The notes: a model not told the origin generated them from the letters alone. A DNA stretch of 64,000 bases from Flagellimonas flava (GCF_900129665.1 NZ_FQWL01000001.1:930001-994000); one strand, 5' to 3'. Shown: positions 41,683 through 51,166, numbered from the stretch's first letter. A program made the numbers and translations.

Positions 41683-43263
41683 TTATTCGTCAAGCTCTTC
41701 CAACAACTTTTTAAAGCCCAATGCAACACCATTAGTCCAACCAAAGCCATCTTGGGTCTCATATTCTCCCCCACCAGATAAAAGGGAAAGGTCTTCCACG
41801 TTATATTTTTCCATCATTTTTCCTGTGTCTTTATACACTTTCTCATTAAGATGGAGCCAACGTTGCATAATTTCCATCGCCTCCTCCTTGTATCCATAGT
41901 TCAGTAATCCGTGCACTGCAATCCATTGCAATGGAGCCCATCCATTGGGTGCGTCCCACTGCTGACCCGAATGTTCCAGAGTGGTTACAAGTCCACCGTC
42001 CTTTAAAAAGTGGTTGAGGGTAATTTCTTTGACTTTCATGGCCTGATCTTCAGTGGCCATGTTAAAATATAGTGGGAACAGACCGGCCAAGGTCAGATGC
42101 GGCATGCTCTTATCGTCCATAACATCATAATCCATAAAAAAACCTTGTTCCTCATTCCATAAGTAATCCTGAATCAGTTTTTTTCTACTGTTGGCCCTTA
42201 GCTCAAATTCCTTAAACAGTTCGGTGTTATCTTCCATTTTTGCGGCCCTAGCAACTAAGCTTTCAAGATAATATAGCAGACAATTTAGGTCAACCGGAGC
42301 CAAAGAAGTGGTTATTGTAGAGCCGAACTTATCTTGCTCACTATACCATCGGGAACTAAAGTCCCACCCTGAAGCAGCGGCAGCCCGAAGGTTTTTGTAC
42401 AATTCCCGTTTTAAAGAATCTGTTTCAAGGTCACTGGCCAAATGAAGATCTTCCTTGTAGGCTTCAGGTCTGGGGGTATCTCCCCTATCCCAATATCGGT
42501 TAAGGTAGCGGCCGTCGGCTACCGGTAACAAATGATTCAAGCTTTTATGATCCGAATTATTTTGTTCGCCTTCCATCCAATATCGATACTCCTTCAAAAG
42601 TTGGGGCAGATATTTCGCGATTAAGGTGGAGTCTTTTCGTGCCAAAGCACCCACCATTAAACCATAAAAAGGTGGCTGGGACCTTGTGTTGTAGTAATCA
42701 CGTGTACCATTTGGTATAAATCCAATGGAATCTATAAGAAAGCTAAAATTATCTACCATGTTTTTAGCTAGGTCATCCCTATCATCAACCAAAAGTCCCT
42801 CAAGTGTGAAATAACTATCCCAATAATAGATTTCCTGAAATCGACCTCCAGGAACCACATATTTATTGGGCAGCGCTATTCGTGAAGAATTGGCCACAAA
42901 CTCATCGGGCCCACGGGTAAGTTTGTTCCACATCAAGGTGATATGTTCGTACATTGTTTTGGTTGTATCCGTCTCAAACTCCAAAGCTTTCATAGATCTA
43001 TCCTCGAAATTATCAACCACAAACACCTGTAAATCAAATCCTTCTAAATCCTTTTGAGCTAGATATGATTTTTCCAACTCCAAAAAACCTCTTTTAGGTA
43101 CCAAATCCACAAACGCCTTGGAATCTTTGAATACCGGTGCCAGTTGAACCGCCTTGAACAATTGGGTCTCATAAAGGGTTTTAGCTGCTGAAGCGGGTTC
43201 TTCCTTGCAAGAAGAGAGCAACAACATAATTGAGAGAAAAACGGGAATAGAACGGACTTTCAT
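41683..43263 (-). CDS. Trehalase (GH37), lipoprotein
   Basis: 526 residues from the ATG at 43263, lipobox LLLSSCKEE (Cys 19). Both GH37 signatures are intact: PGGRFQEIYYWDSY (about 138-151) and QWDAPNGWAPLQW near the C-terminus. GH37 hydrolyses trehalose to two glucose by inversion, using the Asp of DFSSRWY (general acid) and the Glu of the later ALEHSGQ region as usual candidates. As a periplasmic lipoprotein it would use external or periplasmic trehalose. It reads away from the GntR gene and from a small lipoprotein gene 117 bases upstream. Confidence 0.93.
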   Translation of the reverse strand: MKVRSIPVFLSIMLLLSSCKEEPASAAKTLYETQLFKAVQLAPVFKDSKAFVDLVPKRGFLELEKSYLAQKDLEGFDLQVFVVDNFEDRSMKALEFETDTTKTMYEHITLMWNKLTRGPDEFVANSSRIALPNKYVVPGGRFQEIYYWDSYFTLEGLLVDDRDDLAKNMVDNFSFLIDSIGFIPNGTRDYYNTRSQPPFYGLMVGALARKDSTLIAKYLPQLLKEYRYWMEGEQNNSDHKSLNHLLPVADGRYLNRYWDRGDTPRPEAYKEDLHLASDLETDSLKRELYKNLRAAAASGWDFSSRWYSEQDKFGSTITTSLAPVDLNCLLYYLESLVARAAKMEDNTELFKEFELRANSRKKLIQDYLWNEEQGFFMDYDVMDDKSMPHLTLAGLFPLYFNMATEDQAMKVKEITLNHFLKDGGLVTTLEHSGQQWDAPNGWAPLQWIAVHGLLNYGYKEEAMEIMQRWLHLNEKVYKDTGKMMEKYNVEDLSLLSGGGEYETQDGFGWTNGVALGFKKLLEELDE

Positions 43264-43380
43264 GAACAAAAAATTACCTTATCAATGATTAGTGCTGAAA
43301 ATAAGGAATAAATCCAATACACTAAAACAGGAATAAGGCAATTCTTGGCGTGGGTGTGGTTGTTTTGCGCTTTAAGTAGA

Positions 43381-43542
43381 CTATCCGTTCACGTCAACGG
43401 TGTCCGTAACCATTTGCATGTGGATAAGCGATTCTTCCTCTTCATCCCTTGGTACATTGTAATCATCCGAGCTGTTGCTGCACCCAAGGGCAATCAGACA
43501 AAAAAATCCTACTAGAAAACAAAGGTTGGTGATTTTTTTCAT
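43381..43542 (-). CDS. Small lipoprotein (53 residues)
   Basis: A short frame from ATG at 43542 gives a textbook lipoprotein: signal LCFLVGFFCLIALG followed by Cys 21 (CSNSSDDYN) and an acidic tail DEEEESLIHMQMV. It lies between the trehalase gene and the divergent GntR regulator. Below the size of usual gene callers, but the signal peptide, the lipobox and the acidic tail in correct order make it very likely real. Function unknown. Confidence 0.75.
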   Translation of the reverse strand: MKKITNLCFLVGFFCLIALGCSNSSDDYNVPRDEEEESLIHMQMVTDTVDVNG

Positions 43543-43606
43543 CTTGTTAGGTTTTATGTTTAGCTAAGATATTAACAACTAGCACTTAAGGTATAGTTTA
43601 TGTACA

Positions 43607-43620
43607 AATCGTATACGATT
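43607..43620. promoter_or_regulatory. GntR/FCD-type operator
   Basis: AATCGTATACGATT is a perfect 14-base palindrome with the GTATAC core usual for FadR/FCD-type GntR operators. It sits 15 bases before the GntR start codon and 65 bases from the start of the divergent small lipoprotein, so it could serve autoregulation of the GntR gene and control of the divergent unit. A TATATTTG -7-like element lies at 43624-43631 right after it. Confidence 0.6.
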
Positions 43621-43634
43621 ATGTATATTTGGAT

Positions 43635-44267
43635 ATGTTGCAACCTCAGATACTCAGAAATAGGGTAAAATCCCATCTATTACTTCAAATACAAAAGGGG
43701 GAACTTCAAGTGGGAAAAACAATAAACCTCGCCTCCCTTTCTAGAAAAATCGGTGTAAGTGTTACCCCAATCCGAGAGGCCTTGAGCCAATTGGAACAAT
43801 CCAGAATCATATCTGCAATCCCAAACCGTGGATTCGTGGTCACTCAATTAAGTAGAAAAGAGGCCAAAAACCTATATGAAACCATAGCTCAATTGGAAAT
43901 TATGGCCTTAGAAAGTTCTAACTTCTCGGAGGACGACATTTCCCTTTTACGTAAAAGGCAGCTTGACCTTCAACAAGCACATACTCCCTTTGGCAGGTTA
44001 CAGGCGCGTCTTCAATTCCATGACCTTCTGGTGCGTAACTGTCAGAACGCAGTTTTGCTTCAGATTCTTGAGGAGCTAAAAACAAGACTTCTCTTCTATG
44101 AGCAAGGTTTTGGAAACGATTCGACCTTTTATGAAAATGTAGATAATCAAAATGAAGCAGTGATTCAAGCCATCGAAGAAAATAATGTGCCCACTGCTGC
44201 TTTGATTCTAAAAATGAACTGGATGGTTGTCTTGGAGTATGTGGAAAGTCGCATGAAAAGTGCTTAA
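43635..44267 (+). CDS. GntR-family regulator, FCD type
   Basis: 210 residues from the ATG at 43635. The winged helix (about 5-70) has LRNRVKSHLLLQIQKGELQVG, LSRKIGVSVTPIREALSQL and NRGFVVTQLS, the GntR signature. The C-terminal FCD ligand domain is all-helical (RLQARLQFHDLLVRNCQNAV, LLEELK-like segments) and would bind a carboxylate or sugar metabolite. A GTATAC palindrome immediately upstream suggests autorepression. The divergent trehalase and small lipoprotein may be the regulon. Confidence 0.9.
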   Translation: MLQPQILRNRVKSHLLLQIQKGELQVGKTINLASLSRKIGVSVTPIREALSQLEQSRIISAIPNRGFVVTQLSRKEAKNLYETIAQLEIMALESSNFSEDDISLLRKRQLDLQQAHTPFGRLQARLQFHDLLVRNCQNAVLLQILEELKTRLLFYEQGFGNDSTFYENVDNQNEAVIQAIEENNVPTAALILKMNWMVVLEYVESRMKSA

Positions 44268-44325
44268 GGATGATACCGAGAAAATAAATGGCGCAAGGAA
44301 ACGTTAGAAAATAAACTTCTTTACC

Positions 44326-44460
44326 ATGCAGTTTTTAAATAAGGAAATCGAGTTTTTGGTGAAACAAAAGTCGAAGAAATCATTAATCAAACGTCCGGTA
44401 TCATGTGGTATTTTTCAAGAATATGAGGTTCAGGACAAGAAACCGGAAGACCGGCAATAG
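44326..44460 (+). CDS. Possible small protein, 44 residues
   Basis: A short frame between the GntR and AraC genes starts MQFLNKEIEFLVKQKSKK and ends just 45 bases before the AraC TTG. It is basic, without signal peptide or motif. Codon composition is like neighbouring genes but nothing else supports it, so it may be chance. Confidence 0.3.
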   Translation: MQFLNKEIEFLVKQKSKKSLIKRPVSCGIFQEYEVQDKKPEDRQ

Positions 44461-44505
44461 CTTACCTTCTTCAGCTTTGTTTATTTTTGGGTAAATCCAT
44501 AACCC

Positions 44506-45606
44506 TTGAACCAAGCTTATCCCGATTTAATATTTAATGGCGTGACTTTATGTATCAGCATTCAGCTGATGTGTCTGGCACTCTTCTATTTTTATAAAAA
44601 CAAATTTCGACTTGTTGTCCTAGGTGTCTTTTGTTTTATTGTCGGAGGAGTGTTCATCAATAATATTTTTTGGAATACCGTTAAGGAAAACCTTCTTTTG
44701 AGCCTACTCTTTGGTGCTGGTAAAAATCTACTCTTTCCTCCCCTTGTCTATAGTTACATCATTTCGGCTCAACTGCCGAAGGAGAAATGGGTCAAACACC
44801 TTGCCCTGCACCTTTCATTTCCATTAATGTTCCATGTGTCCTATATGACCCTAAAGTTTGGATTTAAGTCTTTCTTTATGGCCAATTATTATGTTATGGG
44901 AATCATACTCTATAATGTGTTGTTTCTAATTTCTCTCTTCTATTTGGTATTGGCTTTTTACCATTTTAGCAGGAAACACGAAATACAGCTGTCGCTTAGA
45001 ATAAAAAAGCGATACCAGGTTTTTACATTTATGGTATTGGGCTATTACTTTATTGTGAACTTATACGCGGTTTTACCGATATGGATTCAATCAGAGTTTT
45101 TTGCCACCAATTTTTTATGGATAAACCGATATGTTTTTATGCCCTTGGGAGTTCTGGCGAACACCTTTATCCTAGCTTTTTCCATTACTGAGTTTTTCAA
45201 ATTCAAATCCCTTTTTGTGCCTCGATTACTACATCTGAACCCAGATGAAATGATCATAGACCACTCCGATTTTGAGAAAAAGCTAAACGACACCCTTGAT
45301 AATCAACAATTGTATGCCAATCCAACACTTAGTATCTCTGACTTGGCCGAAAGAACTAATCTCGATGTTAGTCAATTGCGGCAGTTCTTCAAATCTCAGC
45401 ATACAAGTTTCAAGAAATACCTGAATGCCAAGCGTGTTGAGAAGTTTAAAAGTTTATTGCTTGATGAAAACTACCAAAACTACAGCCTTCAAGGATTGTC
45501 TACTTTGGTCGGTTTTCAATCCAATGCCACTTTCTTCAGGGTATTCAAGGCCCTCGAAGGTATAACACCCAACGAATTCCAAAAACGATTTAAGGATAAA
45601 CTATGA
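44506..45606 (+). CDS. AraC-family regulator with membrane sensor
   Basis: 366 residues. Seven hydrophobic helices (about 10-245, e.g. LVVLGVFCFIVGGVFI, YNVLFLISLFYLVLAFY) are followed by a C-terminal AraC double helix-turn-helix (ISDLAERTNLDVSQLRQFFK and LQGLSTLVGFQSNATFFRVF, ending GITPNEFQKRF). It is a one-component membrane-bound regulator that couples an extracytoplasmic signal to transcription. The first codon is TTG at 44506, directly after an upstream stop; an ATG at 44569 would drop the first helix half. Targets unknown; it is convergent with the next lipoprotein by 6 bases. Confidence 0.9.
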   Translation: MNQAYPDLIFNGVTLCISIQLMCLALFYFYKNKFRLVVLGVFCFIVGGVFINNIFWNTVKENLLLSLLFGAGKNLLFPPLVYSYIISAQLPKEKWVKHLALHLSFPLMFHVSYMTLKFGFKSFFMANYYVMGIILYNVLFLISLFYLVLAFYHFSRKHEIQLSLRIKKRYQVFTFMVLGYYFIVNLYAVLPIWIQSEFFATNFLWINRYVFMPLGVLANTFILAFSITEFFKFKSLFVPRLLHLNPDEMIIDHSDFEKKLNDTLDNQQLYANPTLSISDLAERTNLDVSQLRQFFKSQHTSFKKYLNAKRVEKFKSLLLDENYQNYSLQGLSTLVGFQSNATFFRVFKALEGITPNEFQKRFKDKL

Positions 45607-46113
45607 GCCTCCCAACTGGGTTAGGTTCAAAACTGCAGGTGTACTCGAAACATTACAATCATCAACAATGATTTGCGCCACCAGTTGATTGGCATTGCCA
45701 TTTCTTTCGATACTACCCGAGCCCGTGTAAGTTCCGGTGCATGGATTGGTGGGGTCAATGTTAAAATCCACGCGAATGATGAAGTTCTCAATGGCCATCG
45801 TAGCTGGATCATAATCAAAGTTGAATGTTCCATCTTTTCCATTGGTGCTGCAACAGGCCATAAAATCATTGGTTTCAAAATAGTCCCCTGCAAATTTATT
45901 TGTGGAAGTTTCATTCACCGTCAAAGAAACCGGTACAGTAATATCGTCACCGGAAAGCGTTAATTCCAAGGAACCTGTATAAAAACCCTCTATGGAGTCA
46001 ACGGTTAAAGCATCATCATCCCCGTTGGGGTCGTCACCGCTAGAGCACGAGAGAATAAAACTAACCATGATAAAGCAGCAAAAAAGACCTTTGGGCAAGA
46101 TACATTTTATCAT
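45601..46113 (-). CDS. Hypothetical lipoprotein
   Basis: 170 residues from the ATG at 46113, chosen to start the signal peptide (FCCFIMVSFILSC, lipobox Cys). Beta-rich mature domain with YTGSLELTLSGDDITVPVSL and a Cys pair in FMACCSTNGKDG and NPCTGTYTGSG. No family recognised; small Bacteroidota lipoproteins of this type often share a lipocalin-like fold. Its stop overlaps the AraC regulator's stop by 6 bases. Confidence 0.65.
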   Translation of the reverse strand: MIKCILPKGLFCCFIMVSFILSCSSGDDPNGDDDALTVDSIEGFYTGSLELTLSGDDITVPVSLTVNETSTNKFAGDYFETNDFMACCSTNGKDGTFNFDYDPATMAIENFIIRVDFNIDPTNPCTGTYTGSGSIERNGNANQLVAQIIVDDCNVSSTPAVLNLTQLGGS

Positions 46114-46193
46114 GTGGAAGAATTTTTCTCCAATGTTATGCATTTATCCAGCCTTGATCCAGGTAAAAAAGTATCAAAACATAAAACTGAGAC

Positions 46194-47276
46194 TTATTTA
46201 AAAAGGGAAGTGTCCAAACCGGGAATTAATTTTAGTGCATTTTCATGGTACACTTTGCGGAGTACTTCATCTGGTAAATCCAAGCCATACATGGCCCAAA
46301 AAGCATGGTATTTTTTGTAATAGGGGAAGTATTCATCAGCAGTTTCCAAAACCCTAAAATAGGTTGGAAATTCTTCCGGTTTCCAACTGTCCTTGCCAAA
46401 CAGAATCCTATCTTGGTAAGCAATGAAGAATTGTTTTGCTTGGCGCGGTTGTCTTCCCAATTCAGCGATAATCGCCCCAATACCAACATACATATTAGGT
46501 ATTTCATCCAATAGCTGTCCCAGTTTTTTCAAATTATTGGCATACCACCCCATGTGGGCATTTATAAATTTTGTCTTGGGATGCCTCTTAAACATTCGAT
46601 GCTGTTCGTCAATAATCTGCTGCCAGGGGGCAGGATTGTTATCCGATCGCTTGCGTCGTGGTCTTGTTTTAAGTTCTAACCAACGTTCATTTTGTGCGTC
46701 CATAGGGTCCCAAAATGATTTTGGATCGGCAGAATGGATCAATACGGGAATGCCCAGTTCTGCGCACTTGGCCCATATAGGATCCAAGCGTGGGTCATCA
46801 ACGGAAACACGATTACCATCGGTATCCTTATAGCGCATCCCCAAACTTTTGTAGATTTTAAGACCCTTCGCCCCGCTCTTAACATCCAGCTCCAATTGAG
46901 CAGCTGCTAGCTCTCCCCAATTTGAGCTGCCAACTCCACTAAAATCAACATTCGCAAAGACTACGAATCGGTTTGGATAGTTATCATTAACATTTTTGAG
47001 CATCGCCCGTAACCCCGCTCCTGAACCTCCACTTAAGTTAACCATAACACTAAGATTAAGTGCGTCCATGTCTTTGACCAATTCGGACAAATCTTGGGAA
47101 GCCATCCCAAATTGGTGGCTATGGACATCTATAAACGGAAATTTTGCGCTTTGGACTGGATGTTCAGGGACCACCAAGGTGGATTCAGGATTATATTCTT
47201 CAAAACCCATTTCTTGCGTATACCCAAAAGAAATTAGCCATAAAAAAATTAAAGTAACAGTATAGGTTTTAATCAT
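46194..47276 (-). CDS. Exported amidohydrolase (TIM-barrel)
   Basis: 360 residues from the ATG at 47276, which opens a signal peptide ending in FGYTQ (7 bases after the mocA-like stop). The amidohydrolase_2 fold is recognised by PFIDVHSHQFGMAS (HxH metal site), PVLIHSADPKSFWDP, FINAHMGWYANN and the Asp in LFGKDSW. Family members include ACMSD-like decarboxylases and lactonases. It is the last gene of the molybdoenzyme operon, so its substrate may be a product of the IorAB-type oxidation; that is inference. The extracytoplasmic location matches the Tat signal on IorB. Confidence 0.85.
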   Translation of the reverse strand: MIKTYTVTLIFLWLISFGYTQEMGFEEYNPESTLVVPEHPVQSAKFPFIDVHSHQFGMASQDLSELVKDMDALNLSVMVNLSGGSGAGLRAMLKNVNDNYPNRFVVFANVDFSGVGSSNWGELAAAQLELDVKSGAKGLKIYKSLGMRYKDTDGNRVSVDDPRLDPIWAKCAELGIPVLIHSADPKSFWDPMDAQNERWLELKTRPRRKRSDNNPAPWQQIIDEQHRMFKRHPKTKFINAHMGWYANNLKKLGQLLDEIPNMYVGIGAIIAELGRQPRQAKQFFIAYQDRILFGKDSWKPEEFPTYFRVLETADEYFPYYKKYHAFWAMYGLDLPDEVLRKVYHENALKLIPGLDTSLFK

Positions 47277-47283
47277 TAAATTA

Positions 47284-47874
47284 TTATTTATCAATTAATT
47301 GATTATATATATCCAAGGTATCTATATCTATTTCTCTTCCTACAGGGTCTATGGAAAAAGTTTGTTGGATGTGTGCTTTAATTATATCACGAGCTCCGAA
47401 ATCCTGACCGAGCCCGGTTAACTCTGAAAAAATTGAATGGTCGAAAATGGCCGGCACACCAGCCTTGTTTCCATATTTGGTAGCTACAATCTTATATTTC
47501 CCTGAAAGAAAGGTGGACCTCATTTGATGGAGGAAATCCCTATCCACCAAGGGCTGGTCTGATAACAATATTAATATACCACTTGGATTATGACCCGACT
47601 TCAAAATATGTCCGACCCCAAATGAAATAGAACTTCCCATACCTTTTTGCCAATTGGAATTGACAACTACTTCCACCGAATCGGGAATTGAAGGTCGAAT
47701 AGCCTCCACATTTGATCCTAAAACCACAAGAGATTTACCTGCTATTTGGGTCGCTTGTTTTATTGTCGTTCCAAGCAAGGTACTGTCTTTCCATGGCAAC
47801 AACTGTTTTATGGTACCTCCCATTCTGGTGGAGGCGCCTGCTGCAAGAATTATAGCATGAATATCTGAAGACAT
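47284..47874 (-). CDS. MocA-like molybdopterin nucleotidyltransferase
   Basis: 196 residues. The N-terminal nucleotide-binding motif is AIILAAGASTRMGGTIKQLL, followed by LVVLGSNVEAIRPS and ILILLSDQPLVDRDFL (metal Asp). MocA-type enzymes add CMP to molybdopterin, forming the MCD cofactor needed by xanthine-dehydrogenase/aldehyde-oxidase family enzymes. That fits its neighbours xdhC and iorA/iorB, whereas MobA (upstream) makes the guanine form. Whether it uses CTP or GTP cannot be read with certainty. Confidence 0.85.
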   Translation of the reverse strand: MSSDIHAIILAAGASTRMGGTIKQLLPWKDSTLLGTTIKQATQIAGKSLVVLGSNVEAIRPSIPDSVEVVVNSNWQKGMGSSISFGVGHILKSGHNPSGILILLSDQPLVDRDFLHQMRSTFLSGKYKIVATKYGNKAGVPAIFDHSIFSELTGLGQDFGARDIIKAHIQQTFSIDPVGREIDIDTLDIYNQLIDK

Positions 47875-47877
47875 GGT

Positions 47878-48888
47878 TCAGGTGTGAATACGGCCTACTT
47901 TATATTTGAGCAAGGAAGGTTCTTTTCTGTTTATGACAGCCAAAATTTCCGATAAAATTGAAATCGCTATTTCTTGCGGTGTTTCTGATCCAATATCCAG
48001 TCCCGAAGGGCCATGTACTTGGTCAAGAAACTCTTCTGAAATTTCTGGACTTCTTTCCAAAAGCTCGTCAAAAAGCTTTTCACGCCTTCTTAGGGGGCCT
48101 AAAAGGCCTAAATACGCACAGTTTTGGTCTTGGAGTGTCATTAAAAATTGAAGGTCCTTGACAAAACTATGGGTCATTACCAATACAGCCGTTTGAGCAT
48201 CAACCTCTGGTCGATACAACTCTGGGTCTATATTTAACAAGCGCTTGATTCCAGGAAAGTCAACCTCTGATTTTTCCTCCTTAGGGTTGGCCACCACTGT
48301 AACCTCCCATCCTGTAAGAGCAGCATATTTGCACAATTGAACGGCATCGTGCTCCGCTCCAATAATCAAAAGTTGAAAACAAGGATACATTTCTTGCTTA
48401 AAACAGGATAAACCTTCGGTTGATTTCTTCTCCAATTGATTTATGGCCATCACCGTTCCTCCAAAATCAACAACGGTATGGTATCCTGAGCTCTCACTCA
48501 ATTCCTTTTTAAAAAATGAACTGATTTTGAAGTTTTTTCTTTCCTGAATGGTATCCCAAAACGCAGAAAAAAAAGCTGCGCTAGGATCGAACAATTCCAA
48601 TAAAATATAGAGTATGCCTTCACAACCTAAACGGTATCGTCCGTCATACACCATGATTTTGGATGTCCCAGAAGTCAAAACGGAAGTGGCCTGTCGCCAC
48701 ACTTCCTTTTCCACGCAACCCCCGCTCACTGCTCCAACCCTATCGCCGTTATCAAACAACAGCATTCGCACTCCAGGTCTTCTGTACGATGAACCATCCA
48801 GAGCGACAACAGTAGCTAGAACTGCCCTGCTCTCCTCTTCTTTCCTGGTTTCAAATTGCTTTACAATATGTTTTAATTCATGTGTCAT
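47878..48888 (-). CDS. xdhC: XdhC/CoxI-family molybdoenzyme maturation factor
   Basis: 336 residues. XdhC_CoxI N-terminal domain: ATVVALDGSSYRRPGVRML, DRVGAVSGGCVEKEV with the conserved Cys. The C-terminal XdhC Rossmann domain has LLIIGAEHDAVQL and LGLLGPLRRREKLFDELL. Family knowledge: binds the sulfurated molybdenum cofactor and inserts it in xanthine dehydrogenase-type enzymes. Start overlaps moeA stop by 4 bases (ATGA). Placed in an operon with the matching enzyme, so the target is presumably IorB. Confidence 0.92.
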   Translation of the reverse strand: MTHELKHIVKQFETRKEEESRAVLATVVALDGSSYRRPGVRMLLFDNGDRVGAVSGGCVEKEVWRQATSVLTSGTSKIMVYDGRYRLGCEGILYILLELFDPSAAFFSAFWDTIQERKNFKISSFFKKELSESSGYHTVVDFGGTVMAINQLEKKSTEGLSCFKQEMYPCFQLLIIGAEHDAVQLCKYAALTGWEVTVVANPKEEKSEVDFPGIKRLLNIDPELYRPEVDAQTAVLVMTHSFVKDLQFLMTLQDQNCAYLGLLGPLRRREKLFDELLERSPEISEEFLDQVHGPSGLDIGSETPQEIAISILSEILAVINRKEPSLLKYKVGRIHT

Positions 48889-50090
48889 TCTCCCAAGGGT
48901 TTGGTCGGCACAAACGGCACAAGTGCATTCTTTTCAATCTTTTGACCAGGATAAATCTTTACAAATCCATCGTATTTTGCCAAGGCTAACAAATCCCCGG
49001 AACCTGTTGTGGAAATCCTTTGTGCAATTAACTTACCATTTTCCAGATTGGTAGAGACGCCAATAAAAAGGGTCAAATCCGTTGTATTCGCAAGAGCCTC
49101 ATCTAAAAATACATCAAATCCCGGTGCATGCACTCCCAAAGTTTTGTTAAGCCATGGTATAAAGTAGATATGGTAGTTGGCATAGGTTGAAACCGGATTG
49201 CCCGGAAAAGAGAACAAGACTGTATTCGAGGTATTATGTCTACCAAACCAAAAAGGCTTTCCAGGGCGTTGAAGTACTTTATGAAACGCTTTGGTCACCC
49301 CGAGGGCTTCAAAGGCTTCGGGTAAGAAATCAAACTTACCTTTGGATACCCCTCCACTAAGAAGTACCACATCATAATTGTCCAAAACCGACTGCAACTC
49401 TTGCTTCAATTTCTCAAGACTATCTTGAAAGTGAAACTCATCAGCGACGACATGCTCCTTTCCCAAAAGAGCTTGTAAGCTATGCACATTGGATTTTCTT
49501 ATTTGATATGGTCTTGGGGTTTGATCTACATCCACCAGTTCGTTTCCCGTGGAGATGACTGCTATCCTGGGTAGTTTTTTCACTAAAACCATCGACTTCC
49601 CTACAGATGCCAATACCCCGATTTCTGCGGGTCCCAATACAGTTCCCGTTGGAAGTAAACTCTCCCCCTCACCAGTATCACTGCCTTGGTAATGAATGTT
49701 TTGTCCTTTTTTCACTTCCTGTTCCAAAGTAAACGACCTACCATCTTCTGATTTTGACAGATGTTCATACATGATTACGGTATCGGCCCCTTTTGGAACC
49801 ATTGCCCCGGTCATCACCTCAATACAACTCCCAGTGTCCAACAGTTCCTGTTGTGGACTTCCGGCTTGGGCCAACCCAGCTATGGAATAGACTCGATTGG
49901 ATATTGTATGGCTTGTAAATTTAATAGCAATGCCGTCCTTGGTAGACCTGTCAAATGGAGGGAAGTCACGATCAGCCGCAATTATTTCGGCCAAAACCCT
50001 CCCTGAGGCATTTTTCAAAGGAACCAATTCAGTTCCATAATCAGTGGCAAAAGCCATGACCTTTTGAAAAGCAGTTTCAAATGAGATCAT
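48885..50090 (-). CDS. moeA: Molybdopterin molybdenumtransferase
   Basis: 401 residues from the ATG at 50090, chosen because it overlaps the moeB stop by 4 bases (ATGA) and gives the family N-terminus MISFETAFQKVMAFA. Key motifs: LPPFDRS-type segment FPPFDRSTKDGIAI, GAMVPKGADTVIMYE, LPRIAVISTGNEL, LLSGGVSKGKFDF and FSFPGNPVSTY. It ligates molybdate to adenylated molybdopterin made by Mog. All four MoeA domains appear to be present, including the C-terminal domain IV. Confidence 0.95.
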   Translation of the reverse strand: MISFETAFQKVMAFATDYGTELVPLKNASGRVLAEIIAADRDFPPFDRSTKDGIAIKFTSHTISNRVYSIAGLAQAGSPQQELLDTGSCIEVMTGAMVPKGADTVIMYEHLSKSEDGRSFTLEQEVKKGQNIHYQGSDTGEGESLLPTGTVLGPAEIGVLASVGKSMVLVKKLPRIAVISTGNELVDVDQTPRPYQIRKSNVHSLQALLGKEHVVADEFHFQDSLEKLKQELQSVLDNYDVVLLSGGVSKGKFDFLPEAFEALGVTKAFHKVLQRPGKPFWFGRHNTSNTVLFSFPGNPVSTYANYHIYFIPWLNKTLGVHAPGFDVFLDEALANTTDLTLFIGVSTNLENGKLIAQRISTTGSGDLLALAKYDGFVKIYPGQKIEKNALVPFVPTKPLGE

Positions 50091-51163
50091 TGAATGTCGG
50101 TTACTAATGGTAGTACTTTGTTCATACCGCCCAAAATAGAACAAAATTCAATATTGGGATAGATGGTTTGCAATTGCTTTGCTGCGATACCGCTTCGCTT
50201 ACCTGACTGACAGATAAGATAGACTTTATTACTTGCGGGTATGGGAATTGGTCGTTGGCCAAGTTGATCTAATGGAATATGTTCGGCTTCCGGTAAATGA
50301 CTTGCACTAAACTCTTTGGCAGACCTCACATCCACCAAAGTGATTTCCTGTGTGGTTCTGATGTCCCGAAAAACCTTTGGGTCAATCGTAGTCGCGGTAA
50401 CACAATCCAAAGGGTCATAAAATTCTTCCAGTTTCTTTCTTTTTTTATGCTCTGCTATAGTCTGGAATTTCATCTTTGACATACGTTGGGTCAAGCCATC
50501 AAACACCATCAATTCACCAGACAGCACTTCACCAATACCTGTAATTACTTTTACGGTTTCCAAGGCTTGAAGCGTTCCCATAATTCCCGGCACCACACCA
50601 AGGACACCATTGTCATTGCAATCCGGAACCTCCTGCGGATTTGGCATTTTTGGATATAAACATCGATAGGTAGGCCCATCTTGATGATTGAAGACACTTA
50701 GATGCCCTTCAAAACCATGCAAGGCTCCATAAACAAATGGTTTGCCCAATATTACACAAGCATCATTTATAAGGTAACGTGTAGGGAAATTATCCGTGGC
50801 ATCCACCACAACATCAAAGTCCTGGATAATCGTCAGGGCATTTTGTTTGGTTAAAAATGTATCGAAGGGTTTGAAAACAGTCTCTGAGTTTTGTTGCTCC
50901 AATTTTTCCAGCACAACATCCAATTTTAAACGATTTATATCGTCCTCGGAATACAATACTTGTCGTTGAAGGTTATGGAGTTCCACGGTATCCTGATCCA
51001 TCAGGCCCAGAGTTCCTACACCCATGGCATTCAAGTATTGAACTACAGGTAAACCAAGTCCTCCCAAACCCACAACCAAGACCTTGGCGTTTGTCAATGC
51101 AGCTTGGCCTCTTTCCCCAAAATCCCTCAGTCTGGTTTGCCTATCATATCTGTTATCAGCCAT
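50087..51163 (-). CDS. moeB: MoeB-like adenylyltransferase with rhodanese domain
   Basis: 358 residues. ThiF/HesA/MoeB E1-like domain (about 1-235): NAKVLVVGLGGLGLPVVQYL nucleotide fold, DVVVDATDNFPTRYLINDAC. A rhodanese domain follows (about 262-355) with active Cys in YLICQSGKRSGIAA. Family knowledge: MoeB adenylates the C-terminal Gly-Gly of MoaD so that it can be sulfurated; a fused rhodanese can supply the sulfur. The zinc Cys pairs are partly replaced (CLYPKMPNPQEVPDC and PLDCVTA remain). Third Moco gene after moaA and mobA, 3 bases after mobA. Confidence 0.9.
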   Translation of the reverse strand: MADNRYDRQTRLRDFGERGQAALTNAKVLVVGLGGLGLPVVQYLNAMGVGTLGLMDQDTVELHNLQRQVLYSEDDINRLKLDVVLEKLEQQNSETVFKPFDTFLTKQNALTIIQDFDVVVDATDNFPTRYLINDACVILGKPFVYGALHGFEGHLSVFNHQDGPTYRCLYPKMPNPQEVPDCNDNGVLGVVPGIMGTLQALETVKVITGIGEVLSGELMVFDGLTQRMSKMKFQTIAEHKKRKKLEEFYDPLDCVTATTIDPKVFRDIRTTQEITLVDVRSAKEFSASHLPEAEHIPLDQLGQRPIPIPASNKVYLICQSGKRSGIAAKQLQTIYPNIEFCSILGGMNKVLPLVTDIQ

Positions 51164-51166
51164 AAC

